Program-made: the position numbers and the translations under genes | Notes under the pieces: model-generated | The model's database searches: none | Seen by the model: the letters and a program-made list of their open reading frames with translations, nothing else | Told to the model about the DNA's origin: nothing | From: Haladaptatus sp. DYF46 | GTDB lineage: Archaea; Halobacteriota; Halobacteria; Halobacteriales; Haladaptataceae | Assembly: GCF_021083305.1 (NCBI RefSeq) | Contig: NZ_JAJFAY010000002.1 | Coordinates: forward strand, 186,001-250,000 | Reading direction: 5' to 3' | Length of the DNA stretch: 64,000 nucleotides | Shown: positions 1 to 8,744 of the stretch, one piece after another | How positions within the stretch are numbered: position 1 is the stretch's first letter | How the letters are laid out: each line of letters opens with the position of its first letter

Positions 1-66
1 CGGCGCGAATACATGTGAGCGCATGTAAAACGGTCCGCTCGTCGGCGTTGAGTGTGGGGATAAGAA

Positions 67-90
67 TGGACCGACGCGAATTCGAACCGG
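67..90 (-). repeat. Imperfect copy of the tRNA-Pro 3' end (att-like)
   Basis: These 24 bases match the 3' end of tRNA-Pro (229-252) at 21 positions, keeping the core CGCGAATTCGAA of the T arm. The first ten bases of the window (CGGCGCGAAT) repeat part of the same sequence. Partial duplication of a tRNA 3' end is the usual scar of tyrosine-recombinase integration. No integrase gene is visible beside it, so this reading is an inference. Confidence 0.4.
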
Positions 91-224
91 ACGAGACGTT
101 CCGGGTCGCTCACTCGCGTTCGCTTCCCGGGCCTGCGTCTCGTTTGCTCGAATTCGCTTGGCGATCCACTTTCCCGCACTCGAAACACCTCGCTGTCGCT
201 CGGTGTTTGGTGAGTGCGGGAAAG
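90..224. repeat. Two inverted repeats downstream of tRNA-Pro
   Basis: Two hairpins fill the space between the tRNA and its partial copy. In the first, ACGAGACG (91-98) pairs with CGTCTCGT (136-143), with an inner CCGGG/CCCGG. In the second, CTTTCCCGCACTC (169-181) pairs with GAGTGCGGGAAAG (212-224), with an inner AAACACC/GGTGTTT. The second sits directly behind the tRNA 3' end and could act in termination or 3' processing. No gene is visible here. Confidence 0.45.
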
Positions 225-228
225 GTAG

Positions 229-301
229 TGGGCCGGCGCGAATTCGAATCGCGGTTACGGCCACCCGAAGGCCGAAGGATACCAGGCTACCCCACCGGCC
301 C
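229..301 (-). tRNA. tRNA-Pro (CGG)
   Basis: The minus strand folds into a complete 73-nt cloverleaf. The seven-pair acceptor stem is GGGCCGG/CCGGCCC with discriminator A. The anticodon stem is CGGCC/GGCCG, with anticodon CGG at 265-267. The T arm is CGCGA-TTCGAAT-TCGCG. There is no intron and the CCA end is not encoded. It decodes CCG proline codons. It lies just upstream of trmY, whose product modifies the T loop of tRNAs. An imperfect copy of its 3' end occurs 162 bp away. Confidence 0.93.
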
Positions 302-351
302 GCGATTGAAAGATGGAGTCACCCACCTTTAACGGTTGCGAAACGGGGGCG

Positions 352-948
352 TCAGTAGTCGGCGTAGCCGTCCGTATCGAGGTAGTTATGAGCGACCGTC
401 ATGGCGTGATTGCCGTGGAGGAGCGACGGTCCGAGTCTGACCCGCGCGTCGGAGGCTTCCGCCAGCAGGTCGGCCTCCTCGTCGGTGAAGTCGCCGTGGT
501 CGGAGAGGACGAACAACGGATCTTCCGGGGGTTCGAGGTCGACCACGGGCCTTCCCTCCTCGTGCAGTTCGACCACGGTGGCCTTCCCGCTCGCCTCGGA
601 GAGAATCGTCTCGAAATCGCGCTTCGAGACGAAGACGCCGGGCGTGCTTTCGGCTTCCATGTGGCCGATGGCCTCGGATTTCGCCTCCAACGCCGTGCGG
701 ATGAGCGCCGCCGTGCTTCGCTCGTCGGGGTTGAGACGGCGGAGTTCACTCCCCTCGAAGCGAATCGTCAGTTCGTCCTGCATGACCAGAAAGAGGCGCA
801 CGTCGCTTCGGAAATCGTGCGAGAGGAAGAACGCGCTGTTGACGCACCGACAGAGGGCGTCGAGTCGCCCCGCCGCGCCCGCCAAATCGTCGAGCGAGAA
901 ATCGGGCGTCGTCGGAGCGTCGTGACCGAGAACGATGAACTGTCGCAT
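352..948 (-). CDS. trmY: tRNA (pseudouridine(54)-N(1))-methyltransferase TrmY
   Basis: This SPOUT-family methyltransferase uses S-adenosylmethionine to convert pseudouridine 54 in the tRNA T loop to N1-methylpseudouridine, which replaces m5U in archaea. The 198-residue length and the start [12 protein letters not shown] match the haloarchaeal family. The C-terminal HGNHAM segment belongs to the AdoMet-binding knot. Its substrate base is made by Pus10, encoded 2 kb away at 2887-4182. It stands alone and faces away from the next gene. Confidence 0.93.
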   Translation of the reverse strand: MRQFIVLGHDAPTTPDFSLDDLAGAAGRLDALCRCVNSAFFLSHDFRSDVRLFLVMQDELTIRFEGSELRRLNPDERSTAALIRTALEAKSEAIGHMEAESTPGVFVSKRDFETILSEASGKATVVELHEEGRPVVDLEPPEDPLFVLSDHGDFTDEEADLLAEASDARVRLGPSLLHGNHAMTVAHNYLDTDGYADY

Positions 949-1085
949 ATCCCCACTCGTCCCGGCGAGCGTAAGTCGCTTCTGAACGTCGGTGACGGGC
1001 GAGTTTCACACCGCCTCCCTCGTCGGCCCCAGCATTTACGTGACAGATAGTCGTCGTATCGACGCCGGACTCACCTGATGAAACA

Positions 1086-1739
1086 ATGACTGACGAGACA
1101 CGATACACACGGCGAACGTTCCTCGCGGGAGCGAGTAGTGTCGTCGGTGCGACCCTCGCATCGACGGCGGTAACGGCACAGGACGGAACCACGACCGACA
1201 CGGCGCGGAACAGAACGACGCGACAGATGGTCGCCCGGCAGTCGAACCTGTTCGAGAACAACTACGCCGGGCAGTTCGTCATCGTTGCCGACGTGAAGAA
1301 AAAAGAGGCGAGTCCCGACGTCGTCTCGACGTGCGAGTTCCCGAACTGGAACGCGAACGAAACGCGAGTGTATAACGGCGTCTTCATCGACAACCTCGGC
1401 AAGGAGAGCACGTCCCAGCAGTCGGTGCGAACGGACCTCTACACGAATGGAAACAAGGAAGAGATCCAAATCGGACAGCCGTTCATCATCAACAACACGC
1501 AGACCTGTTCCGGCAACTACGTCGGCCTCGAAGCGCAGACGATACCGACGTACGCCGCGAACGGCCAGCCGATGGGGGCGACCGTAACCGGGACCGACCA
1601 GGAGAGTCCCGGTTCGGGCGGGTCGACTGACTCGGGAGGAAGGAGCGAAAACAACAGCGGTCAGCCCGGGTTCGGCGTTCTGGCCGGCCTCGCGGGCGTC
1701 ACCGGTTTGGGGCTCAAACGCGCGTTCGACGAGGACTGA
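1086..1739 (+). CDS. Tat-exported PGF-CTERM surface protein
   Basis: This 217-residue protein has a twin-arginine signal (R9-R10, RRTFLAGA). After a middle domain I do not recognise comes a Ser/Gly/Asn-rich linker and a C-terminal sorting signal: PGF at about residue 194, a hydrophobic helix, then basic and acidic residues. Such tails are cut by archaeosortase A, which lipid-anchors the protein to the S-layer. The function of the folded domain is unknown. The stop codon abuts the stop of the convergent glycosyltransferase gene. Confidence 0.8.
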   Translation: MTDETRYTRRTFLAGASSVVGATLASTAVTAQDGTTTDTARNRTTRQMVARQSNLFENNYAGQFVIVADVKKKEASPDVVSTCEFPNWNANETRVYNGVFIDNLGKESTSQQSVRTDLYTNGNKEEIQIGQPFIINNTQTCSGNYVGLEAQTIPTYAANGQPMGATVTGTDQESPGSGGSTDSGGRSENNSGQPGFGVLAGLAGVTGLGLKRAFDED

Positions 1740-2648
1740 TTACTCGCCTTCGCCGAAGTGTTCGTAGACCCAGCCCGTCGTGGCGCTGAGGCGTTTCAGG
1801 TACGCGATGAAAAAGAGCAGGACCACGTCGGCCTTCGACAGCGAGGTGCTTTCGGTGACGTTTTTGTAGAATCGAACCGGATGCGGCGGGAGGTAGTTTC
1901 GTGGGTTGAGAAGGCTCGGTTTCTGTACCCGGCTGGGATGGTAGCGTTGCATCTGCGCCCGGCCACGACCCAGACGGAAGTGCTTTTTCAGGAGCGCGGG
2001 AAGCGACGAGCGGGCGGGGTGATACATCGTAATCGCGGGTTGGTAGTGTTGACCGAATCCGGCGTCGTACACCCGATTGCCGAACTCCTGATCCTCGCCG
2101 GAGAACAGTCGGTCGTCGAAGTTCCCCACCTCGTCGAACACGGTTCTGCGGACGAAGAGGCATCCGGTTCCCGAGAAATGCTGTTCTTCGATGTACTTCT
2201 GGATCGGAAAGCCGAAGATCTGGTTGTATTTGGCGGTGAGCGTGTCCTTGTCCTCTTCGACGTAGATCTCGACGTTACACCCCATGTAGTCCCAGTCGTT
2301 CGACTCCATCGACTGAACCGCGTGTTCGAGCCACGTCTCCTCGACGGTCATATCCGCGTCGATGAATCCGAACAGTTCCCCCTTCGCTTCGGCGACCCCC
2401 GTGTTCCGAGCGGCCGCGGGACCTTGAATCTCGTCTTCCACCAAGAGTCGCACACGGTCGGGATACTCCTCGCAGTAGCTCCTGATAACGTCCCGCGTCT
2501 CGTCGGTCGAACCGTTGTCCACGGCCAACACTTCGTAGTCCGTCGCCGAATATGTCTGATCGAGAACGGCGTCGAGAGTCATCCGAATGCCCCGTGGATC
2601 GTTGTAGACAGGAATGATAACGGAGACAAACGGCGGCTCGGAAGGCAT
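1740..2648 (-). CDS. Family 2 glycosyltransferase
   Basis: This 302-residue GT-A fold enzyme opens with the typical strand SVIIPVYND and has the metal-binding DAD motif at residues 97-99, inside FGFIDADM. An acidic GED motif follows near residue 185. It should transfer a nucleotide-activated sugar to a surface glycan or lipid acceptor; the sugar cannot be told. I chose the ATG at 2648 over a GTG seven codons upstream because family homology begins there. Near the C terminus a hydrophobic stretch may touch the membrane. Confidence 0.85.
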   Translation of the reverse strand: MPSEPPFVSVIIPVYNDPRGIRMTLDAVLDQTYSATDYEVLAVDNGSTDETRDVIRSYCEEYPDRVRLLVEDEIQGPAAARNTGVAEAKGELFGFIDADMTVEETWLEHAVQSMESNDWDYMGCNVEIYVEEDKDTLTAKYNQIFGFPIQKYIEEQHFSGTGCLFVRRTVFDEVGNFDDRLFSGEDQEFGNRVYDAGFGQHYQPAITMYHPARSSLPALLKKHFRLGRGRAQMQRYHPSRVQKPSLLNPRNYLPPHPVRFYKNVTESTSLSKADVVLLFFIAYLKRLSATTGWVYEHFGEGE

Positions 2649-2699
2649 ATCGTCACACTGCGTCACCACGCATATAGCCCCTTCGATTCCTCACACAGC

Positions 2700-2886
2700 C
2701 AGCGTATACGCCTTGACAAATGAGTTTGCAGCACTGTTTTTTCCGATGTAATGTCATTTTTGACTGATTTACATCATTCTATAGTTGTTGTCAGAATAGT
2801 GACACTATAAGGATTCGATGGTCGGGCCGTCCGGTTCGCCGTTCGAATCGGAAACCGGTTTACCGCGTGACTCCCACGGGTGAGAC
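2700..2886. promoter_or_regulatory. AT-rich promoter region between glycosyltransferase and pus10
   Basis: This divergent spacer changes from AT-rich (2715-2815) to GC-rich, as haloarchaeal promoters do. TATA-like stretches occur around 2760-2812. I see no RNA gene or convincing small reading frame. Confidence 0.35.
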
Positions 2887-4182
2887 ATGGACGTACTTTC
2901 GGCGGCGCGGCGGGTCATCGCGGAGGACCCCGTGTGCGATGCCTGTCTGGGTCGGCAGTTCGCCGACCGAAGCTTCGGGTTGACGAACGACGAGCGGGGT
3001 CACTCCCTCCGTGTCGCGGTCGCCTTGGAGGACGACGAGGATTTCGAGGAGCCGGACGAGGAGTGTTGGGTCTGTGAGGGACTCACCGACGAGTACGACG
3101 ACTACGCGGAACGGGTTGCGAAAGCCCTCTCCGACATCGGATTCGAGACGTATCAGGTCGGGACGCGTGCACCGCCGCTGGTCGAGGAGAACGAGCGTCT
3201 CCTCCGCGAGTTGGCCGACCTCCCCGAGGACGCCGGCGAACTGTTCAAATCGGAGTTCAACCGCGAAGTGGGCAAACGGGTCGGGCGACTCACCGACACG
3301 GAAGTCGATTTCGAGCGCCCGGACGTGCTGGCACTCCTCAACCTCGAACGTGGGGACGTGGATGTGCAGGTGAACCCGGCGTTCGTCTTCGGTCGCTATC
3401 GAAAGCTGGAACGCGACATCCCCCAGACGAAGTGGCCCTGCCGGGAGTGCGGCGGGTCGGGAAAGCAACTCGCCGAGGGCGGCGGCGAGGAACCGTGTGA
3501 CTACTGTGGCGGCAGCGGATTCCTCTACGACGAGAGCGTCGAACAACTCACGACGCCACCGGTCCTCGACGCGATGGACGGCGAGGAGGCCATCTTCCAC
3601 GGCGCGGGCCGGGAGGACGTGGACGCGCTGATGCTCGGGACGGGCCGCCCGTTCGCCATCGAGGTGAAAAAGCCCCGGCGACGGAACCCGAACACGGACG
3701 AGCTCGAACGCGAAATCAACGAGTTCGCGGACGGAAAGGCGGAAGTCGAGGGACTTCGCCTCGCCACGCATGACATGGTCGAGCGCGTGAAGGGCCACGA
3801 CGCCAGCAAGACCTACCGCGCACAGGTCGAGTTCGACGAACCTGTCACGGAGTCCGCCCTCGCGGAAGCCGTCGAGGAATTGGACGGCGCGACCATCGAG
3901 CAGTTCACCCCGAACCGGGTGGACCACCGCCGAGCCAACCTCACCCGCGTACGCGAGGTGTACAGTATCGAAGGGCATCTCGACGACGAGCGCCACGGCG
4001 AAGTCGAGGTTCACGGACAGGGCGGCCTGTACATCAAGGAACTCGTCAGCGGCGACGAGGGACGAACCGAACCGAGTTTGTCCGGTCTGCTCGGCGTCGG
4101 CGCGGACGTGACCGCGCTGGACGTCGTCGCGGTGGAAGGCGAGGAGGAACCCTTCGACCACGACGATTTCCTGCTCGAATAA
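2887..4182 (+). CDS. pus10: tRNA pseudouridine(54/55) synthase Pus10
   Basis: Pus10 isomerises uridines 54 and 55 of archaeal tRNAs to pseudouridine. The 431-residue protein has an N-terminal THUMP-type and zinc region with cysteine pairs at 17/20 and 60/63, and a second CxxC set at 185/188 and 204/207. The catalytic motif GREDVDALMLGTGRPF carries the likely nucleophile Asp244. The length is normal for haloarchaea. With TrmY it completes the archaeal route to N1-methylpseudouridine 54. Confidence 0.93.
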   Translation: MDVLSAARRVIAEDPVCDACLGRQFADRSFGLTNDERGHSLRVAVALEDDEDFEEPDEECWVCEGLTDEYDDYAERVAKALSDIGFETYQVGTRAPPLVEENERLLRELADLPEDAGELFKSEFNREVGKRVGRLTDTEVDFERPDVLALLNLERGDVDVQVNPAFVFGRYRKLERDIPQTKWPCRECGGSGKQLAEGGGEEPCDYCGGSGFLYDESVEQLTTPPVLDAMDGEEAIFHGAGREDVDALMLGTGRPFAIEVKKPRRRNPNTDELEREINEFADGKAEVEGLRLATHDMVERVKGHDASKTYRAQVEFDEPVTESALAEAVEELDGATIEQFTPNRVDHRRANLTRVREVYSIEGHLDDERHGEVEVHGQGGLYIKELVSGDEGRTEPSLSGLLGVGADVTALDVVAVEGEEEPFDHDDFLLE

Positions 4183-4346
4183 CGCCGTACGTCTGCGGTC
4201 CCAGCGGCCGAATTTTTCACCCAATGACCCACCAAACCGATAGAATTAACTCCTCGCAATATGATATGTCGGACGAAGCAGACGGGGTTCCGCCGAAAGG
4301 CCAGTGGTCAGAACACTGACCTCGTGTGCTTCGATAGGCTCGAAGC

Positions 4347-4556
4347 ATGTCCGACAACGAACCTTCTCAAGAAAAGCGTACCGCCATCAAACAGGTCGGC
4401 CTCCGGTTCCGCGGTATCGACGCCGACGACGTGGACAAAGAGCTTCTCGGCACGATTCACGCCGTGCTGGACGAGCAGGAACTGCCCGTCAGCAGCATCT
4501 CCGTCGAACCGCGCAAGCCGTACGTTCCCCGGCAGTCGGGGTCACACCAGTCCTGA
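4347..4556 (+). CDS. Small hypothetical protein
   Basis: This 69-residue acidic protein (MSDNEPSQEK start) lies between pus10 and rnhB on the same strand. It has no signal peptide, membrane helix or cysteine pair. The central part, IDADDVDKELLGTIHAVLDE, looks helical. Its position and haloarchaeal codon use support it as a real gene; I do not recognise the family. Confidence 0.6.
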   Translation: MSDNEPSQEKRTAIKQVGLRFRGIDADDVDKELLGTIHAVLDEQELPVSSISVEPRKPYVPRQSGSHQS

Positions 4557-4639
4557 ACGGGACCTAAACCGCGTTTTTTCGTCAGTCGCCTCGCCGCATC
4601 TCCGGCCGTTCCACACCGTTGACCCAATCAGTAACGACC

Positions 4640-5305
4640 ATGTGGAATGACGACCATCGTCCGAGCGTGTTCGGGGTAGACGAAGCGGGACGCGGGCCGG
4701 TGTTGGGGTCGATGTTCGCCGCGGCGGTCGCCATCGACGACCCGGAGGGCTTACCGGACGGAATCGACGACTCGAAGAACCTCTCGCCGGAGCGACGGGA
4801 GGAGTTAGCGGCGTCGATTCGAGCGGACGAAACCGTTACGGTCGGCGTCGCGGAGATCACCACGGCGAGAATCGACGACCCCGAGACGGACATGAACACC
4901 CTGACCGTCGCGGCCCACGGGGAGGCGATATCCCGAATCGTCTCCGATGACGAACGCGGTATCGTGGACGCCTGTGACACCAGCGAATCCCGGTTTGCTC
5001 GGCGGGTCGCGGCGGAAGTCGCCCCCGAGATAGAAATCGAAGCGGAACACGGCGCGGACGAAACCCACGCAATCGTCGGTGCGGCGAGCATCGTCGCCAA
5101 AGTCGAGCGCGACGCCCACGTCGCCCGACTCGCCGAACAACACGGCGCGGTGGGAAGCGGCTATCCGAGCGACCCCACCACCCGCGAGTTCCTCCGCGAA
5201 TACGTCGAGGCGAACGGCGAACTCCCGGACTGCGCCCGCGTCTCGTGGCAGACGAGCAAGGACGCGCTGGCCGCCCACCAACAATCGGGACTCGGCCAGT
5301 TCTGA
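4640..5305 (+). CDS. rnhB: Ribonuclease HII
   Basis: RNase HII removes ribonucleotides from DNA and degrades the RNA strand of RNA-DNA hybrids. The 221-residue protein starts MWNDDHRPSVFG and carries the type 2 motif DEAGRG at residues 14-19, supplying Asp14 and Glu15. A second conserved acidic patch is VDACD. I prefer the ATG at 4640 to a TTG seven codons upstream. The gene ends one base before the stop codon of the convergent ATP-grasp gene. Confidence 0.93.
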   Translation: MWNDDHRPSVFGVDEAGRGPVLGSMFAAAVAIDDPEGLPDGIDDSKNLSPERREELAASIRADETVTVGVAEITTARIDDPETDMNTLTVAAHGEAISRIVSDDERGIVDACDTSESRFARRVAAEVAPEIEIEAEHGADETHAIVGAASIVAKVERDAHVARLAEQHGAVGSGYPSDPTTREFLREYVEANGELPDCARVSWQTSKDALAAHQQSGLGQF

Positions 5306-5306
5306 C

Positions 5307-6500
5307 CTATTTTCCGAGGACCGCCGACACCGCCCGCCGCAACGGCTTCGGCTCCGACGGCGCGAACTCCGAGGCGAGGTTCGAAACGTCGCGCCGGAAC
5401 GGCTCCGGGTCGTCCATCGACAGGTAGTCGAAGTTGGGGTCGGTGAGCAGCGAGCGCAGAACGCGAGCGATCTCCAGCGGGAGCGACGGGCGCTCGACGT
5501 GTTCGTAGTCGTCGCGGAGGAGACTCACGAGGTAGACGAGTTCCCCTCGGAGGATGTGACTGCCCGTCCCGACCGTGTAGCCGTAGTCCGGCCTCCGAAC
5601 GCCGTTGGCCAGTTGGTAGTAGCGATGAGGGAAATCGACCCCCGAGTGAACCGCGAGTTGGAGCGACCCCCAAAAGCGCGGGTTCACTTCGAGCAGTTTG
5701 AACCGCTGGTCGCGCGGGTCGCGTCGGAACTCGGCCATGGCGGGACCGTGCCAGTCGAGCGCCGACAGGAGGCGAACGCCGTGGTCGTGGAGGGTCGGGT
5801 CCGACACGGATTCGCGGAAGACGCTCGCCCCGCCGGAGTAGGTGTAGCTTCGAACCCGTCGATGCTGGAAGGTGACGACCGGTTCGCCGTGGTCAAAGAG
5901 GGCGAAGAAGCCGTACTCGGTTCCATCCGGGATGCACTCCTGCACGATGGGGACGTGGCCCATCTCGTCGGCGAGACGGTCCGCGTCGGGTTCCTCCGAG
6001 ACGAACCGTACGTCGGGGTATGCCGTCTTGCCGTCGTCCACGCACACCGTGTACCGGGATTTGACGACCGTCCCCTCGCTCCAGTCGTCCCACTCCGTGA
6101 GGAGGCCGGTTTCGGGGACGGGAACGTCCGCTTCCTCCGCGCGTCGAAACAGCCGATTTCGGTCGCGTGCGGACCCCATCGTTTCGAAGTCGGGCCACGG
6201 CGTCCCGACGTGTTCCGCGAACTCGTCTCGGTGCTTCGAAAGGACGTAACTCTCGGGTTCCCGGAGCGGAACGATGGTCTCCACGTCGGGACGCTCGGCG
6301 AGCGAAAGGAGGCCGTCCCGATAGCCGTCGAGGTCCTCCGTCGGCGCGGGAAGGGAGACTCGTTCGTCCACGTACTTCGACGTGAACGCGGGCGAGTCGG
6401 GTGATTCACCGGCCGCGATGACCGGAATTCCCTTCCGGCCGAGCGACCTGATGCACGCGAGGCTACTGCCCGCCGCGATGGCCGGGACGACGACGCTCAT
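5307..6500 (-). CDS. ATP-grasp carboxylate ligase
   Basis: This 397-residue protein has an N-terminal Rossmann-like part (MSVVVPAIAAGSS) and an ATP-grasp fold with the metal-binding EVNPRFWGS motif. It resembles the carbamoyl-phosphate-synthase-like ligases that couple amino or carboxyl groups in peptide, cofactor or cell-surface chemistry. The substrate is unknown. Its start codon overlaps the stop of the upstream phosphatase gene in ATGA, which implies translational coupling. A longer in-frame extension lies inside that gene and was rejected. Confidence 0.75.
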   Translation of the reverse strand: MSVVVPAIAAGSSLACIRSLGRKGIPVIAAGESPDSPAFTSKYVDERVSLPAPTEDLDGYRDGLLSLAERPDVETIVPLREPESYVLSKHRDEFAEHVGTPWPDFETMGSARDRNRLFRRAEEADVPVPETGLLTEWDDWSEGTVVKSRYTVCVDDGKTAYPDVRFVSEEPDADRLADEMGHVPIVQECIPDGTEYGFFALFDHGEPVVTFQHRRVRSYTYSGGASVFRESVSDPTLHDHGVRLLSALDWHGPAMAEFRRDPRDQRFKLLEVNPRFWGSLQLAVHSGVDFPHRYYQLANGVRRPDYGYTVGTGSHILRGELVYLVSLLRDDYEHVERPSLPLEIARVLRSLLTDPNFDYLSMDDPEPFRRDVSNLASEFAPSEPKPLRRAVSAVLGK

Positions 6501-7069
6501 TCCTCCTCCACCGTCGTCAGAAACGCGTCCACCGCGTCCGTGACTTCGCCGTACACGCGACGGAACGTGTCCTCGTCGGCGTCGTACGGGTCCTCGATTT
6601 CGAACTCCGGCGAAATCTCGAACGACCGGACGAAATGGGCCTTCCCGAGCGAATCGGGGTAATCCCGCTTCAGATACCAGTAGTTCCACGCATCCATCAG
6701 CAACACGAGGTCGCTCTCCCCGAGGAGCGTCTCGTCCACGCACTGTGAGCGATGGTCGGTCAGATCCACGCCGAACTCCGACGCGACGGTCACGGCGGCG
6801 TCGGGACTCGACCGCCCTTCCTTTTCGATGAACCCGGCGGAGTGAACCGACGAGCAGTCGTACTCCGTTTCCTGCAGGCGTTCTCGAAGGTAGCGTTCGG
6901 CCATCGGACTCCGACAGATGTTTCCGAGGCAGAGGAAGAGGACCGCCGGTTCGGAGGGGAGCGTGCGCACCGCGCTGGTCGTATCTCGGGGGAGAGCGTC
7001 GGGACGCAACCGCAACCGCTCCATCTCCACGGCGAGGCGTCGTCTGCCGTGCTGGAGGTGTTCTAACAT
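6497..7069 (-). CDS. Low-molecular-weight protein-tyrosine-phosphatase family protein
   Basis: The CX5R phosphatase loop CLGNICRSP (Cys47, Arg53) and the general-acid motif DPYD (Asp160) place this 190-residue protein in the low-molecular-weight PTPase/arsenate-reductase family. It should hydrolyse phosphotyrosine or a related phosphoester. An N-terminal extension of about 40 residues precedes the fold. I chose the ATG at 7069; a TTG 32 codons upstream is possible. In bacteria such phosphatases often regulate polysaccharide export, but here the only partner is the overlapping ATP-grasp ligase. Confidence 0.8.
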   Translation of the reverse strand: MLEHLQHGRRRLAVEMERLRLRPDALPRDTTSAVRTLPSEPAVLFLCLGNICRSPMAERYLRERLQETEYDCSSVHSAGFIEKEGRSSPDAAVTVASEFGVDLTDHRSQCVDETLLGESDLVLLMDAWNYWYLKRDYPDSLGKAHFVRSFEISPEFEIEDPYDADEDTFRRVYGEVTDAVDAFLTTVEEE

Positions 7070-7190
7070 CGTCCCGCGTTCGACGTAGTCGCTGTTATAA
7101 CTCGGCGATCGTTTCGGAAGTAGACGGAGCCTACGGTGTTCGTAGAGGTAGAATACCGTTTCCAAGGAGCGAAAAAAGGTCGCGACGGCG

Positions 7191-8744
7191 TTACTTGTCC
7201 GTCAACAGGTAGCGGAGGATGTCACCGTAGGCCGGTCGCGTGACCAGCACCCCGATGAGGACGCCGAGGATGGTGATGATGGCGAACCCTTGCAGGTCGC
7301 CGAGTCCGAGCACCGCCAGCGGACTCATGGCGATGATGGTCGTCGCGGCGGCGGCCCCGATGACCCAGAACGCCTTGCGGAAGCGCGACTGGAAGACGCG
7401 CGAGGAATTGACGGCTCCTTCGCTCATCACCTCGTCGGCGATGATGATGAGGTCGTCCACCCCGGTCCCGATGACCGCGATGAATCCGGCGATGTGCGAG
7501 AGGTCGAGCGGGAGACTGACGGCGGCGGCAAATCCGAGGAGGATGAACACCTCGGAGAGCGCGGTCAGGATCATCGGCAGCGCGACCTCGGGTTTCCCGT
7601 AGCGGAGGAAGACGACGCCGCTGACGGCGAGCACGGCCGCGATACCGGCCAGAAGCGAGTCGAACTTGAACTGGCTCGCGAGGCTCGGCTTGAGGTAGGT
7701 CGTGGACCCCGCCTGCGTGTCGAGTGCCGCCGGAAGCGCACCGGCTTGGAGGTTGATCTGGATTTTACGGGCTTCGGAGGCGTTTCTCCCCGTCTCGATG
7801 GTGAACGTCGGGTTATTGACGAATTCGCCGTTGTTGATGGAGTCCGCGAGGCTACCCATACTCACGCCGGACACCACCCTTCCGTCGACGACCGTGTAGA
7901 GACAGTACCCCGCCTCGTCCGCGGGTTTCTGTGGGTATCGACACGCTTGGATTCCCTCCGAACTGGTGAATCCCCGTTTTTTCATCACGGTGGCGAAACG
8001 CTTCGCGGCGTCGTCGGTGAGCGAGACGCTGACGCTCCAGGCGTTATCGACCTGTTGTGCGGGTCCGACGTTGGTGATTCCATTTTGGGTGATCGCGGTC
8101 GTGTTCGCCCCCGTTCCGTTGTCGGTCGGGTAGTGTGCGACGATGGAGACCTGCCCGCGCTTCGTGACCAACTCCTCCATCTCGGACTGGTTGGCGTTGG
8201 GCATCTCGATTTGGATGAAATGCTCCCCGTTCGTCGCTGTGACCTGCTGAACGCGCCCGCCGGAGAGTCCGGCCTTGGAAATCTTGTCGCTCAACGTGCG
8301 GACGATTTCGTCGCGAGTCTGTTCGGTCACGCCCTCGCGGACGGTTTCGTATCCGATGTTCTCCTTTTCGAGCGCCGATTTCAGCTGTCCCGTCGTGACG
8401 TTGTCCGCGAACACCTCGATGGTACTCTGGGTGTTCGTTCTCCGAATCCCCACGTCCGACTGGGTGACGCCGGGAATGTCCCCGGCGATGGCCTTCTGGA
8501 TGTCCGTCCGACTCGTGCCGTTCGGCGGGGTCACCTGTTCGGCGGTGACGCCGTTCACGGGGGCGCGGATTCGCGTCCCACCGGCCAGTTCGAGGCCGTA
8601 CTTCAGGTTGGTCGGGCCGGTGCTGTTCGCGGCGAGGTTTGCGTTGCCGTTCCCACTCCCACCCTGCGGGACGAAGAGCGCGAACGCGCTTCCGAGCAGG
8701 AGGACGACGAGCAGGCCGACGCGCCAGTTGTCACGGAGGCTCAT
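7191..8744 (-). CDS. secD: Protein-export membrane protein SecD
   Basis: SecD works with SecF at the SecYEG channel and uses the ion gradient to pull exported proteins across the membrane. The 517-residue protein has one N-terminal helix, a long extracellular domain with the early KYGLELAGGTRIR motif, and about five C-terminal helices with GTGVDDLIIIADE. Its ATG overlaps the stop of secF by four bases, so the two are one operon. Archaea lack SecA, so SecDF supplies energy input without that motor. Confidence 0.95.
   Translation of the reverse strand: MSLRDNWRVGLLVVLLLGSAFALFVPQGGSGNGNANLAANSTGPTNLKYGLELAGGTRIRAPVNGVTAEQVTPPNGTSRTDIQKAIAGDIPGVTQSDVGIRRTNTQSTIEVFADNVTTGQLKSALEKENIGYETVREGVTEQTRDEIVRTLSDKISKAGLSGGRVQQVTATNGEHFIQIEMPNANQSEMEELVTKRGQVSIVAHYPTDNGTGANTTAITQNGITNVGPAQQVDNAWSVSVSLTDDAAKRFATVMKKRGFTSSEGIQACRYPQKPADEAGYCLYTVVDGRVVSGVSMGSLADSINNGEFVNNPTFTIETGRNASEARKIQINLQAGALPAALDTQAGSTTYLKPSLASQFKFDSLLAGIAAVLAVSGVVFLRYGKPEVALPMILTALSEVFILLGFAAAVSLPLDLSHIAGFIAVIGTGVDDLIIIADEVMSEGAVNSSRVFQSRFRKAFWVIGAAAATTIIAMSPLAVLGLGDLQGFAIITILGVLIGVLVTRPAYGDILRYLLTDK

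Noticed and set aside
2860-4224. 454-codon open frame antisense to pus10
   Set aside because: Composition is that of a shadow frame, and pus10 motifs are complete on the plus strand.
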